Notes: a model not told the origin generated them from the letters alone. DNA of 20,545 nucleotides from Candidatus Altarchaeota archaeon (GCA_016931955.1 JAFGDV010000008.1:1-20545); one strand, 5' to 3'; numbered from the stretch's first letter, positions 6,995-14,332 are shown. Numbers and translations are program-made.

Positions 6995-7642
6995 GTGGGG
7001 GTGTTTCTGGTCTTGGCCGTGTTTGCCTTAGTCGTTGTCGGAGTTGTTGTTTTTTTTCTCTTAGGCCTTGATTTTTCGTCTATGTCTCCTGTGGGCGGTA
7101 AACCCGTCGACCTTGGGGTGAGGCCTGATTTCTCCCTTCTTGAGGAGCCTTCAGCCCATAACTCTGTGATGGTCTTCGGTTCCCCTGATGGCTACTGCCT
7201 TGACTGCAGTATCCGTTACTCTGATTCTGCCCCAATGAATGTCAGCCTTTCCAGCGTCGAGTTAACCACTTATGTGCAGGCGACTCAGCAGGATTCCGGA
7301 GTTTTGAGGGATGCTCAGATCCTTCTTGGAGACGGCGAAGCCGAGGTCTCCTGCACCCTTGATCTCTCATCCTATGGCTACGACTTTTCAGGTCCAGTAT
7401 ACGCTAAGGGATCCATTGAGCGCGCCTCCTCTAACTCGATCTCAATTGATCTTTCAGAGGCTAAATCCGGTGTTTTGCCTGTGCCCGGCGAGGTCCTTGA
7501 TGAGGGTGAAGGCGAGCTTGAAAATAGGATCAACACTCAACTTTCTCGGATGCCGGGTCTTAGAATTGATAAGCTAGAGATCGAAGGCGGTGTTTTGGAT
7601 TTTGAGGGTGAGTTCCCTCAGACTGCGGAGGCTCAGCCATGA
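6995..7642 (+). CDS. Membrane-anchored extracytoplasmic protein of unknown function
   Basis: The 215-residue product has one N-terminal membrane segment (residues 2-24, VFLVLAVFALVVV...) and no lipobox, so it is a signal-anchored extracellular protein. The rest looks like alternating strands and helices: an ELTTYVQ helix, strands around YAKGSIERAS, then LPVPGEV and a closing LRIDKLEIEGG. This layout reminds me of the YpmS/DUF2140-like and related single-pass proteins of bacteria, but I cannot confirm it. There is a CLDC motif near residue 65. The stop overlaps the next start as ATGA, so it is translationally coupled to the cysteine-repeat lipoprotein at 7639. Confidence 0.65.
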   Translation: MGVFLVLAVFALVVVGVVVFFLLGLDFSSMSPVGGKPVDLGVRPDFSLLEEPSAHNSVMVFGSPDGYCLDCSIRYSDSAPMNVSLSSVELTTYVQATQQDSGVLRDAQILLGDGEAEVSCTLDLSSYGYDFSGPVYAKGSIERASSNSISIDLSEAKSGVLPVPGEVLDEGEGELENRINTQLSRMPGLRIDKLEIEGGVLDFEGEFPQTAEAQP

Positions 7643-8226
7643 GATACTTTTACTTTTTTGTTCTGGTGCTGGTTTCCTCTGGCTGCGTCTGGTATGAGGC
7701 CGACATAGAGCTTGCCTTGAAGAACAATGACCCCTCGAACTGCTATTCTGGGCTGGCGTCGCAGGAAAAGGACCTATCTCTCTGCGACAAGATAACCTCC
7801 CATGAGGCTAAGAGCGAATGCATGCGCAGGATTGCGGCGTCCACGAACGATTTATCGATCTGCGAGAGGATGTCAGGCGTGGATCGCGACCTCTGCGTCA
7901 AGACTCTTGCGGTGGAGCGCCGGGACCTTAACCTATGTGAATCCATTCAGTCCCAGAGCGAGAAAGACTACTGCTATAGCGGAGTCGCCCTGAACTCGGG
8001 GATGACAGTCTACTGCAACAAGATATCTAATGTGTATTCGAAGTTCGACTGCATAGAGTCTATCTCCGTCAACCGGAAGGATGCCAGCATCTGTTTAGAG
8101 ATCACGACGCCCGCTCTCAGGGACACCTGCATCCGCCGCGTCGCAGAGAGGCATAGGCAGAAGTTTGTCTGCCAGGGTATTAAGGACGATTATTTGCGCG
8201 GTAGTTGTGAGAACTTCGCCACCTAA
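7639..8226 (+). CDS. Lipoprotein built of six tandem C-x13-C repeats
   Basis: The 195-residue protein has lipobox VSSGC (Cys 16). Six uninterrupted repeats of 25-26 residues follow, from residue 34 to the end. Each has the form C-x-x-x-[LIV]-[AS]-x7-[LIVY]-C-x-x-[IM]-x7-8, and the next repeat's Cys follows directly; examples are CYSGLASQEKDLSLC and CVKTLAVERRDLNLC. The regular spacing suggests pairs of helices stacked into a solenoid cross-linked by disulfides, somewhat like a Sel1/TPR solenoid but with its own signature. It is the cleanest member of the family also found at 3326, 3856 and 6377. It is translationally coupled to the membrane protein upstream and ends six bases from the convergent pyrF. 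Function unknown; possibly a scaffold for surface assemblies. Confidence 0.78.
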   Translation: MRYFYFFVLVLVSSGCVWYEADIELALKNNDPSNCYSGLASQEKDLSLCDKITSHEAKSECMRRIAASTNDLSICERMSGVDRDLCVKTLAVERRDLNLCESIQSQSEKDYCYSGVALNSGMTVYCNKISNVYSKFDCIESISVNRKDASICLEITTPALRDTCIRRVAERHRQKFVCQGIKDDYLRGSCENFAT

Positions 8227-8232
8227 CAAAGA

Positions 8233-9000
8233 TTATCTATGCTTGTTGAATTGTTCCTGGAATTGTTTTGCTTTTTCTTGTTGGTTCACTGAGTCCACTA
8301 TTGTCCTGCTGACGTTTATCAGGATGTTTGGTCCCGCAGCTTTTATGATTTTCTCAGGGTCTCCTCCTTGTGCGCCTACTCCGGGGCATAGGAAGACTCT
8401 GTCTTCCCCTATTTTTTCCCTTATTTTTCTGATGTCTTCCGTAGTCGTATTATCTGTGGCTCCCACGACTACGCCATCTGATCCGCCTTCCCTGACTTTC
8501 TGGGCTATCTCTAGGTATAATGGAACGCCGCCTATCATGGACTCCTTCTGGATCCAGCTGCTTTCAGGATTCGACATCAAAGTCAACACGAAGACTCCAA
8601 GTCCTCTTCTGTGTGCTCTTGCCGTGGTCTCCAGTATGTTCCCCGCGAACGGCGACAGCGTGAATGCGTCGAAGCCTGCTTCGCTGATCCAGTGCAAAGC
8701 AGACAGATTTGTTGAGCCTATGTCTCCCAGCTTGTGGTCTAGTATGGAGATACATCCCTTGTCATGTATTGCTTGGTTCAGCTTCCTTAATTGGTTGAGG
8801 TTCAGATCGAATAATATGAACTGAGAATTCGGCTTGTAGGCGCATGCGTAGTCGGAGGTCTTCTCTACCACGTCGAGGCAGAATTCCAGTATTTCCACTC
8901 CCATATCTCTTTTCAGGAATTTCTGCATGACGACATCTAAGCCCACGCATAGTATGCTGTTTTTCTCATCCCTTACCTTCTGGTAGAGGTCTAAGAACAT
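8233..9000 (-). CDS. pyrF: Orotidine 5'-phosphate decarboxylase, long (subfamily 2) form
   Basis: The 255-residue enzyme converts OMP to UMP, the last step of UMP synthesis. The catalytic D-x-K-x-x-D is visible as LDHKLGDIGST (D88, K90, D93). The earlier active-site lysine is in AYKPNSQ (K56), and the substrate-closing region has CPGVGAQGGD. The length, the SILCVGLD opening and the VVGATDN segment fit the longer subfamily-2 enzymes common in bacteria and some archaea, rather than the ~210-residue form of many methanogens. Its promoter is the AT-rich 9001-9035 gap, so it is probably transcribed apart from pyrD-pyrK-pyrC, with which it shares strand and pathway. Confidence 0.93.
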   Translation of the reverse strand: MFLDLYQKVRDEKNSILCVGLDVVMQKFLKRDMGVEILEFCLDVVEKTSDYACAYKPNSQFILFDLNLNQLRKLNQAIHDKGCISILDHKLGDIGSTNLSALHWISEAGFDAFTLSPFAGNILETTARAHRRGLGVFVLTLMSNPESSWIQKESMIGGVPLYLEIAQKVREGGSDGVVVGATDNTTTEDIRKIREKIGEDRVFLCPGVGAQGGDPEKIIKAAGPNILINVSRTIVDSVNQQEKAKQFQEQFNKHR

Positions 9001-9035
9001 AATATTAAATAATAAAAGAGATAGGTATAAAAAGG
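9001..9035 (-). promoter_or_regulatory. Short gap serving as dockerin terminator and pyrF promoter
   Basis: On the minus strand the gap reads CCTTTTTATACC shortly after the dockerin stop, then AT-rich sequence up to the pyrF ATG at 9000. The T-run can act as an archaeal U-tract terminator. The TTTATA can act as a TATA box about 30 bases before the pyrF start. No Shine-Dalgarno sequence is seen. Confidence 0.4.
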
Positions 9036-9419
9036 TTATCTGTGTTTTCTAACCAGCAGGTAGGCGAATGCCGGACTCACCAGTAAAACCACTGCTGCTA
9101 CTGTCGCCGTCGCAAACTCAGGCACTTCAAACTCTGGCCCTCCGTTACATAGGGGTATCTCTGAGCTATCTTTCATAAAATCGGCTGCTAAGCAAGCAAG
9201 GTCGGCGTCGTCTACAAAACCATTCCCTGTCAGATCCGCCGCTTCGGTGTAGTTTGCATCACCCACTGATTTGTTGTAGGACCACGCTAGTAGCTGCAAG
9301 TCATTGAGGTTCACTATCCCATCCCCATCTATGTCCGGGCACTTAACGCATGCCGCTTGTGCGTTCACTGCGGTCATGCAAAACAGGACAAACGCTAGCA
9401 AAACTATTAGTTTTTTCAT
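9036..9419 (-). CDS. Second small secreted dockerin-type protein with PEF-CTERM-like tail
   Basis: The 127-residue protein has a signal peptide MKKLIVLLAF...NAQA and two dockerin-like calcium loops (DIDGDGIVNLND and DLTGNGFVDDAD). The C-terminus is VPEF, a hydrophobic segment, then VRKHR. The tail closely matches that of the protein at 2816-3205 (shared SP-x-x-AY and the basic end), so both should be handled by the same archaeosortase, which is not in the window. An in-frame ATG at 9446 would add nine residues. It falls only a few bases from the TATA box, upstream of any likely transcript start, so 9419 is chosen. The gene sits between pyrC and pyrF on the same strand but has its own promoter and no obvious pathway link. 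Confidence 0.8.
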   Translation of the reverse strand: MKKLIVLLAFVLFCMTAVNAQAACVKCPDIDGDGIVNLNDLQLLAWSYNKSVGDANYTEAADLTGNGFVDDADLACLAADFMKDSSEIPLCNGGPEFEVPEFATATVAAVVLLVSPAFAYLLVRKHR

Positions 9420-9447
9420 TTTTGTGTTATCTATCTTGGATTTCATA

Positions 9448-9460
9448 TTTATATATAGTA
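9448..9460 (-). promoter_or_regulatory. TATA box of the second dockerin gene
   Basis: On the minus strand ACTATATATAAAT is centred about 35 bases before the ATG at 9419, which predicts a short leader. This position rules out the upstream in-frame ATG at 9446. Confidence 0.55.
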
Positions 9461-9615
9461 CAATTTTTAATTTTTATTAGTATATATTGTATATATAATG
9501 CAACTTTTTATCCCATAATGCATAAAGAAGAGACTAAATCGGCAGGCTTGGCGGCGTAATCTCCACCCCCTGCTCGAAGGATATATCACCTATGTCAGAA
9601 GCATACAATTGGAGT
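9461..9615. other. AT-rich spacer with outward TATA-like runs
   Basis: Alternating TA runs lie at 9478-9500. On the plus strand GTATATATAATG (9489-9500) is a credible TATA box about 20 bases ahead of an ATG at 9518 that opens a 13-codon frame. From about 9540 to pyrC the base composition becomes normal. I see no tRNA, box C/D motif or other RNA gene here. Confidence 0.3.
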
Positions 9616-10950
9616 TCATTCCTCATTTTTTGTGTAGGTTATCTCCTTTCCAAGTGTATCCCCTATGACGCCTTCATCAAAGACGAGGTTTCCTCTGACG
9701 AATGTCTTAAGCGGCCAGCCCCTCAGCTTCCAGCCGTCGAATGGGCTCCACCCGCATTTGGTGAACAGTTTCTCGTTCTCTACCTTAGCCTCCTTCTTCA
9801 AGTCCACTATGACGAGGTCCGCATCATAGCCTTCCACTATCGCCCCCTTACCTCTTATCCTGAATATCTTAGCAGGACTTCCAGCTGTTAGTTTCGACAG
9901 CTCTATGAGGCTGATGGTTCCCTTCCCCACCTCATTCAAAAGCAGAGGCAGTAGTGTTTCTAGTCCCGGCATCCCAGAGCTCGCACTCAATATATCCTTT
10001 TCTTTTTCTTCTAGTAGGTGGGGTGCGTGATCCGTCGCTATAACGTCTATGACGCCTGAGCGGATCGCCTTCCACAATGTCCCCTGATCCTGCTTCGACC
10101 TTAATGGGGGGTTGACCTTTGAGTAGTTTCCCAACTCCTTTATGTTCTCTTTCGTGAGGAATAGGTTGTGAGGTGTAACCTCTGACGTAACACCCTCTCT
10201 CTTATTCTTCCTCAACAGGTTCACCTCCTCCCTCGTCGATACATGGCAGAAGTGGATTCTGCTCCCCGCCTTCCTGGAGAGGTACAGAAGCTGGTTCAAT
10301 GCTGTTGAAGCACATATGTTCGGCCGGTAATCCGCATAATCAACCGCCGTAGGATTCTCCTTCTGTTTCAGCTTCTCCAACCAGTATTGGACCATGTCGC
10401 GGTTCTCTGCATGCGTCGTCGCCAGTATACCCTTCTTTGCGAGGATCTTTAATTCTTCATAGATCACTGCATCGTTGTCCACCCTCAGATTCCCAGTGGT
10501 CACGCTCATATAGAATTTAACGGATGCTATGTCGTCCTCCAGTCTCCGAAGTTCGTCCAAGTTGTCAAGTGATGCCCCAAAATGGAAGCCGTAGTCGACC
10601 TTCGCCTTGGGTTTCGCTATGGCCCGTTTATCGCTAAGGGTCTGAATTGTCGTCGTCGGAGGCTGCGTGTTCGGCATATCCAAGACCGTGGTAACGCCGC
10701 CTGCTGCTGCCGCAGAGGTTCCAGTTATCCAGTCCTCCTTTGAGCTTGAGCCTGGCTCCCTCAGGTGCACGTGAACATCTATCAACCCAGGTAGAACGTA
10801 GTTTCCATGAGCGTCTATTACCCGGTCAGCCTGAGGCAGTTTAGGATCCGATACTATCTGCTTTATCCTGCCTTCTTCTATTACTAGTCCGGCTTGAACT
10901 ATTTTGTCGGATAAAACAAGCCTCGCGTTTTTTATTACTAAGTCAGGCAT
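9616..10950 (-). CDS. pyrC: Dihydroorotase
   Basis: The 444-residue enzyme cyclises carbamoyl aspartate to dihydroorotate. The metal site is complete: H60 and H62 in DVHVHLREPG, the probable carboxylated lysine K145 in VKFYM, H180 in TTHAEN, H236 in FCHVS and D307 in IATDHAPH. Substrate-binding R64 and N94 (DMPNT) are also present. The length fits the class I amidohydrolase type. It starts 21 bases after the stop of pyrK and is probably in the same transcript. It supplies the substrate used by PyrD/PyrK. Confidence 0.95.
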   Translation of the reverse strand: MPDLVIKNARLVLSDKIVQAGLVIEEGRIKQIVSDPKLPQADRVIDAHGNYVLPGLIDVHVHLREPGSSSKEDWITGTSAAAAGGVTTVLDMPNTQPPTTTIQTLSDKRAIAKPKAKVDYGFHFGASLDNLDELRRLEDDIASVKFYMSVTTGNLRVDNDAVIYEELKILAKKGILATTHAENRDMVQYWLEKLKQKENPTAVDYADYRPNICASTALNQLLYLSRKAGSRIHFCHVSTREEVNLLRKNKREGVTSEVTPHNLFLTKENIKELGNYSKVNPPLRSKQDQGTLWKAIRSGVIDVIATDHAPHLLEEKEKDILSASSGMPGLETLLPLLLNEVGKGTISLIELSKLTAGSPAKIFRIRGKGAIVEGYDADLVIVDLKKEAKVENEKLFTKCGWSPFDGWKLRGWPLKTFVRGNLVFDEGVIGDTLGKEITYTKNEE

Positions 10951-10971
10951 CTTATCTATTATCTCTTCCGC

Positions 10972-11757
10972 TTATATATCGCATCTGGAGCCTGATGCAT
11001 CTCTTCGATATCTCCCGAACTCTGAGTCCTTGAGTTCCTCTGCAGTGAACACCGGCCCCTCCTTGCAGACCCTCTTCCCTGAGGGATCGACGCAGCATTG
11101 GCCGCATATTCCGTTGCCGCATTTCATGTACCTATCCAGCGAGATCTGGCAGGGGATCTTTTTTTCAAGGGAGAGGTCTGCTATTACCTTCATCATGGGC
11201 TCTGGGCCGCAGGTGTATATCTGGTCTATTTCCCCTTTGTCCAGTAGGTTATGTAAGACGTCGCACACTGAGCCGCGGCTGCCGCAGGTTCCATCGTCTG
11301 TTGCAATCAATAGATCCAGTTTTTTCTTCTTAAGTTCATCGATCCACATAAGTTCGTCCACTGTTGACGCCCCCTGGATTACGGTTAATTCCCGCCCCCC
11401 CTTAAGTAGTTCATCTATGATCGGCCTCAATGGGGCTATCCCCACACCCCCTGCCGCAACGCAGACCTTTTTTCCCTCAATCCTGAAGCAGCCGTCTCCG
11501 AAGGGTCCCCTGATCCCTATGAGGTCTCCCTTCTTCAGAGTGAACATCTTTTTAGTGAATGCTCCGACCTCTCTGATCGTGAACTCTGCCTTATCCTTCA
11601 AGCTGCTGAAGCTGAAGGGTTTTTCCCCAACGCCTGGGATCCAGAGCATGGCGAACTGCCCCGGCTTCGCCGCCATTTTCTTATCCAGGGTGAACGTCTT
11701 CACAGTAGGCGTCTCATCCTTCACCTTAAGGATCCTCACGATATCAGGCGCACCCAT
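10972..11757 (-). CDS. pyrK: Dihydroorotate dehydrogenase electron-transfer subunit
   Basis: The 261-residue FAD and [2Fe-2S] protein passes electrons from the PyrD flavin to NAD. It has the flavin-binding KPFSFSS (RPxSxxx-like), the nucleotide-binding GGVGIAPLRP, the CGPEPMM motif, and four cluster cysteines as C-x4-C-x2-C-x9-C at 213, 218, 221 and 231. The start is ATG 11757, because AGGTGA lies five bases before it; the longer frame would start at an unsupported TTG at 11772. It overlaps the phosphatase gene by 14 bases. Together with the class 1B PyrD two genes upstream it forms the heteromeric DHODH-B. Confidence 0.93.
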   Translation of the reverse strand: MGAPDIVRILKVKDETPTVKTFTLDKKMAAKPGQFAMLWIPGVGEKPFSFSSLKDKAEFTIREVGAFTKKMFTLKKGDLIGIRGPFGDGCFRIEGKKVCVAAGGVGIAPLRPIIDELLKGGRELTVIQGASTVDELMWIDELKKKKLDLLIATDDGTCGSRGSVCDVLHNLLDKGEIDQIYTCGPEPMMKVIADLSLEKKIPCQISLDRYMKCGNGICGQCCVDPSGKRVCKEGPVFTAEELKDSEFGRYRRDASGSRCDI

Positions 11758-12457
11758 CTCTTTCACCTGCAAGTATTAGGGATATGTTGTCTATGCCACC
11801 CCGCTCATCTGCCATCCCCACAAGGGCGTCGCATGCCTCATCAAGGCTTCTGGATTCCAGAACCTTACCCCTTATCTCCTCATCCGATACCATATCAGTC
11901 AACCCGTCGCAGCAAAGCAGTACGATATCCTCGGCTCCAACATCCGCTTTGAACACACTGGGTTCCACTTCCGGCAGACAGCCTATAGCCTGCTGCAGGG
12001 CCCCTCCCATGTCAACGTGGTCCTCGGTGACCTGCTTTACCCCCCTCTTGTTTATTATGTAAAGCCTTGAGTCCCCTACGTTCCCAACGTAGAGCCTTAG
12101 GTCGTCCAGTACAGCAGCAACCATTGTAGTGCACATCCCGGCGTGTTTCGGGTTCCTAGCAGCGTAGTCCAGTAGGCTTCTATTTGCTTGCTTTATCCCT
12201 GCCTTCAACGAGGGTGAATAATCTACGTCCCTCACCGAGGAAGACAATTCCGGTAGCATGTATTCTGCGAGCATCTTCGTCGCCAGGTAGCTTGCGGTTT
12301 CCCCGGAGGGTGAGCCGCCTACGCCGTCTCCAAGAACCAATAATAAACGTTCATATTTCTTGGACTCATAGACTGCATTGATTCTGAGGACTACTATGCT
12401 GTCTTCGTCCCTGTCTCGGATCTTCCCAGTTTCCGATCTATGGGCTACCTTAATCAT
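11744..12457 (-). CDS. PP2C/PPM-type serine/threonine protein phosphatase
   Basis: The 237-residue protein has the standard PPM motifs in order: R14-x-x-D-E-D (Asp 17 where Asn is usual), DGVGG (D44), the SGETAS helix, CTTM, VGNVGDSR (D129), a TEDHV segment, CDGLTD (D184) and GIDNIS (D223). The metal-binding aspartates are all present, so activity is expected. It resembles bacterial PrpC/Stp1-size enzymes. Its ATG overlaps the last codons of pyrD by 8 bases, and its end overlaps pyrK by 14. It therefore sits in the pyrimidine operon and is co-translated. No kinase gene is in the window. Its substrate is unknown; control of pyrimidine synthesis is an inference from position only. Confidence 0.92.
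   Translation of the reverse strand: MIKVAHRSETGKIRDRDEDSIVVLRINAVYESKKYERLLLVLGDGVGGSPSGETASYLATKMLAEYMLPELSSSVRDVDYSPSLKAGIKQANRSLLDYAARNPKHAGMCTTMVAAVLDDLRLYVGNVGDSRLYIINKRGVKQVTEDHVDMGGALQQAIGCLPEVEPSVFKADVGAEDIVLLCCDGLTDMVSDEEIRGKVLESRSLDEACDALVGMADERGGIDNISLILAGERDGCA
11763..11768 (-). promoter_or_regulatory. Shine-Dalgarno AGGTGA that sets the pyrK start
   Basis: On the minus strand AGGTGA is followed by five bases and ATG 11757. It lies inside the 3' end of the phosphatase gene, so pyrK translation is coupled to it. Confidence 0.65.
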
Positions 12458-13367
12458 GCGCCTTACCCCTTAGCTCATCAATTTTAGAGTAACCCCACTC
12501 CTCCATGAATCCTTCTAGTTCACCACAGATTTCAGAGAACACCTTGAGGTCTCTATTCATAACAGCAGTACCTACTCCGACAGCGGTTGCCCCCGCCATC
12601 ATCATCTCTACCGCGTCTCTCCCCGTCTGGATGCCGCCCACCCCAATGATTGGTATATTCACGGCCTCATATATTTCATACACGCATCTAACTGCGAGGG
12701 GCTTTATGGCTGAGCCACTCATGCCTCCGAACTTGTTTGAGAGTATCGGTTTAGCGGTTTCTATGTTTATCGCCATCCCGGGACCGTAGCTGTTTATCGC
12801 AGAGATGATGTCTGCGCCGGCGGACTCGGCCGCCTTCGCAATTGACGCAATATCTAAAACATTCGGTGTTAGCTTCACTATCAAAGGAATCCTTGTCTTG
12901 TTCTTTACTTTTTCTGTAATCTTTCCTGTAACCTCCGGGTCCGTGCCAAACGGTTTCCCGTATTCGGATTCCATGTTGGGGCAGGATATGTTCGCCTCGA
13001 TGAATGCAGGCTTCGCCTCGCTTATCCTCTCCGCTACTTCACCGAATTCCTTTACTGTTCTTCCGTAGAAGCTCGCTATGACCGGCGCCTTTATCTCCTT
13101 CACTGCCTTTCTGAGTTCTTCAAGCGACTCATCCGGTGAGGGGCAGGACAGGCCTACTGCATTCAATAGCCCCGAAGTGACCTCCACCACAACAGGCGTC
13201 GGATGGCCTTCTCGTCTCTCCGGCCCGATGGACTTCATTGTGACGGCTCCCGCTCCAGCCTCGGCCACCCTCTTCAGTGAAGACGCTGTAACGCCTAGGA
13301 TCCCGGAAGCCAGCACAGTCGGATTCCTTAGTCTCACCCCAAGCAGGGAGGTTGATATGTCCACCAT
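12450..13367 (-). CDS. pyrD: Dihydroorotate dehydrogenase, catalytic subunit (class 1B)
   Basis: The 305-residue FMN enzyme oxidises dihydroorotate to orotate. The class 1 catalytic base is Cys 129 in ANISCPN. K165 (VKLTPN) and the N-A-V-G-L segment (69-73) bind substrate or flavin. GVGGIQTGRDAVEMMMAGA holds the FMN phosphate. The class 1B assignment is supported by pyrK in the same operon. It is the first gene of the run pyrD, PP2C, pyrK, pyrC. There is no Shine-Dalgarno sequence before the ATG, and the gap to the divergent serA-like gene is only 35 bases. Confidence 0.95.
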   Translation of the reverse strand: MVDISTSLLGVRLRNPTVLASGILGVTASSLKRVAEAGAGAVTMKSIGPERREGHPTPVVVEVTSGLLNAVGLSCPSPDESLEELRKAVKEIKAPVIASFYGRTVKEFGEVAERISEAKPAFIEANISCPNMESEYGKPFGTDPEVTGKITEKVKNKTRIPLIVKLTPNVLDIASIAKAAESAGADIISAINSYGPGMAINIETAKPILSNKFGGMSGSAIKPLAVRCVYEIYEAVNIPIIGVGGIQTGRDAVEMMMAGATAVGVGTAVMNRDLKVFSEICGELEGFMEEWGYSKIDELRGKAHD

Positions 13368-13402
13368 CTTCTTTTAATTATTTTCATTCATCAATATTAA
13401 CC
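13368..13402. promoter_or_regulatory. 35-base divergent promoter between pyrD and the serA-like gene
   Basis: TTTAATTATTTT (near 13374-13385) lies about 20-28 bases before the plus-strand ATG 13403. On the minus strand TTAATATTGA (near 13391-13400) lies the same distance before the pyrD ATG. Both genes lack Shine-Dalgarno sequences, so leaderless messages from two face-to-face TATA boxes are likely. Occupancy of one box should interfere with the other. Confidence 0.45.
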
Positions 13403-14320
13403 ATGAGGCCGAAGATTCTGATCACAGACAAGATACATGATTCTGCGATAGAGGAGGCACGGTCATTCGCAGACGTCGACCTAGAATTCGACATACCCCC
13501 TGATAGACTTATCAAGAAGATCAGAGACTACGACGCACTTATCGTGAGGAGCAGTACCAAGGTGACAAAGGACGTGATAGAGAGAAGCAACCTCAAGATC
13601 ATCGGCAGAGCCGGCGTCGGCTTGGACAACATAGACGTGGAAGCTGCCTGCAAGAAAAACATAGAAGTCGTCAACTCCCCTGAGGCGAGCACCATAGCCG
13701 TCGCTGAGCTGGTCATAGGCTCCCTCATAACCCTGCTGAGGAAGATACATCACGCCCACCACTCCATGCGGGAGGGCAGGTGGGAGCGCAGCAGATTCAC
13801 TGGTAACGAGCTTTTTGGAAAAACCCTAGGCATCATCGGCTTCGGCAGGATCGGCAGAGAGGTCGCTGACCGGGCCAACGCCTTCGGGATGAACGTCCAA
13901 GTATATGACCCAGTCATCACCGTAGAGGATGCCCGCGAGAGCAATTGCCGTTTTTCTGAAATAGAGGATCTATTGAAGACATCCGACATTGTCACACTGC
14001 ATGTGCCCCTCACCAAGGAGACTAAGAACATCATAGGCCAGAAGAGATTATCCCTGATGAAGCCTTACGCCGTCTTGGTCAACATCGCCAGGGGCGGCTT
14101 AGTCGATGAAAAAGCACTGTATGATGCCCTGAAGAATAATCGACTTCGGGGAGCTGTCCTCGACGTCTTCGAGGAGGAGCCTCCCAAGGTTCAACTATTC
14201 CGTGACCTTGAGAATGTGGTGTTGACGCCTCATCTCGGCGCCTCGACGGATGAGGCACAGATTAACGCAGGCACCGTTGTAGTGGAAAAGATCAGGAACT
14301 TCTTCAGAAGCCAAAACTAG
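13403..14320 (+). CDS. serA: D-isomer 2-hydroxyacid dehydrogenase, phosphoglycerate-dehydrogenase type, short form
   Basis: The 305-residue NAD-dependent enzyme has the Rossmann motif GFGRIG (147-151), catalytic R230 (IARGG), E259 (DVFEEEP) and H277 (TPHLGAS). The [11 protein letters not shown] and NSP landmarks are typical of 3-phosphoglycerate dehydrogenase. It lacks the C-terminal intervening and ACT domains of ~520-residue SerA, so it cannot have serine feedback through ACT. A related hydroxyacid substrate is also possible. The start is ATG 13403; the frame is open 17 codons further up, but that extension runs across pyrD and its promoter. The stop lies three bases before the first possible start of DP1, so the three genes form an operon. 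Confidence 0.88.
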   Translation: MRPKILITDKIHDSAIEEARSFADVDLEFDIPPDRLIKKIRDYDALIVRSSTKVTKDVIERSNLKIIGRAGVGLDNIDVEAACKKNIEVVNSPEASTIAVAELVIGSLITLLRKIHHAHHSMREGRWERSRFTGNELFGKTLGIIGFGRIGREVADRANAFGMNVQVYDPVITVEDARESNCRFSEIEDLLKTSDIVTLHVPLTKETKNIIGQKRLSLMKPYAVLVNIARGGLVDEKALYDALKNNRLRGAVLDVFEEEPPKVQLFRDLENVVLTPHLGASTDEAQINAGTVVVEKIRNFFRSQN

Positions 14321-14328
14321 GGGGTGGA
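14320..14328 (+). promoter_or_regulatory. Shine-Dalgarno-like GGGGGTGGA before DP1
   Basis: GGGGGTGGA overlaps the end of the serA-like gene and lies about five bases before TTG 14333. The alternative GTG at 14324 lies inside this purine block and has no site of its own. Confidence 0.5.
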
Positions 14329-14332
14329 TTCC

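Noticed and set aside
8165-8824. 219-codon plus-strand frame opposite pyrF
   Set aside because: It overlaps the end of a lipoprotein gene and is antisense to a clear pyrF; the composition is typical of a shadow frame.
10904-11779. 291-codon plus-strand frame opposite pyrK
   Set aside because: It lies antisense to a gene with complete FAD, NAD and [2Fe-2S] motifs, and its translation is Ser/Pro-rich with no domain, so it is a shadow.
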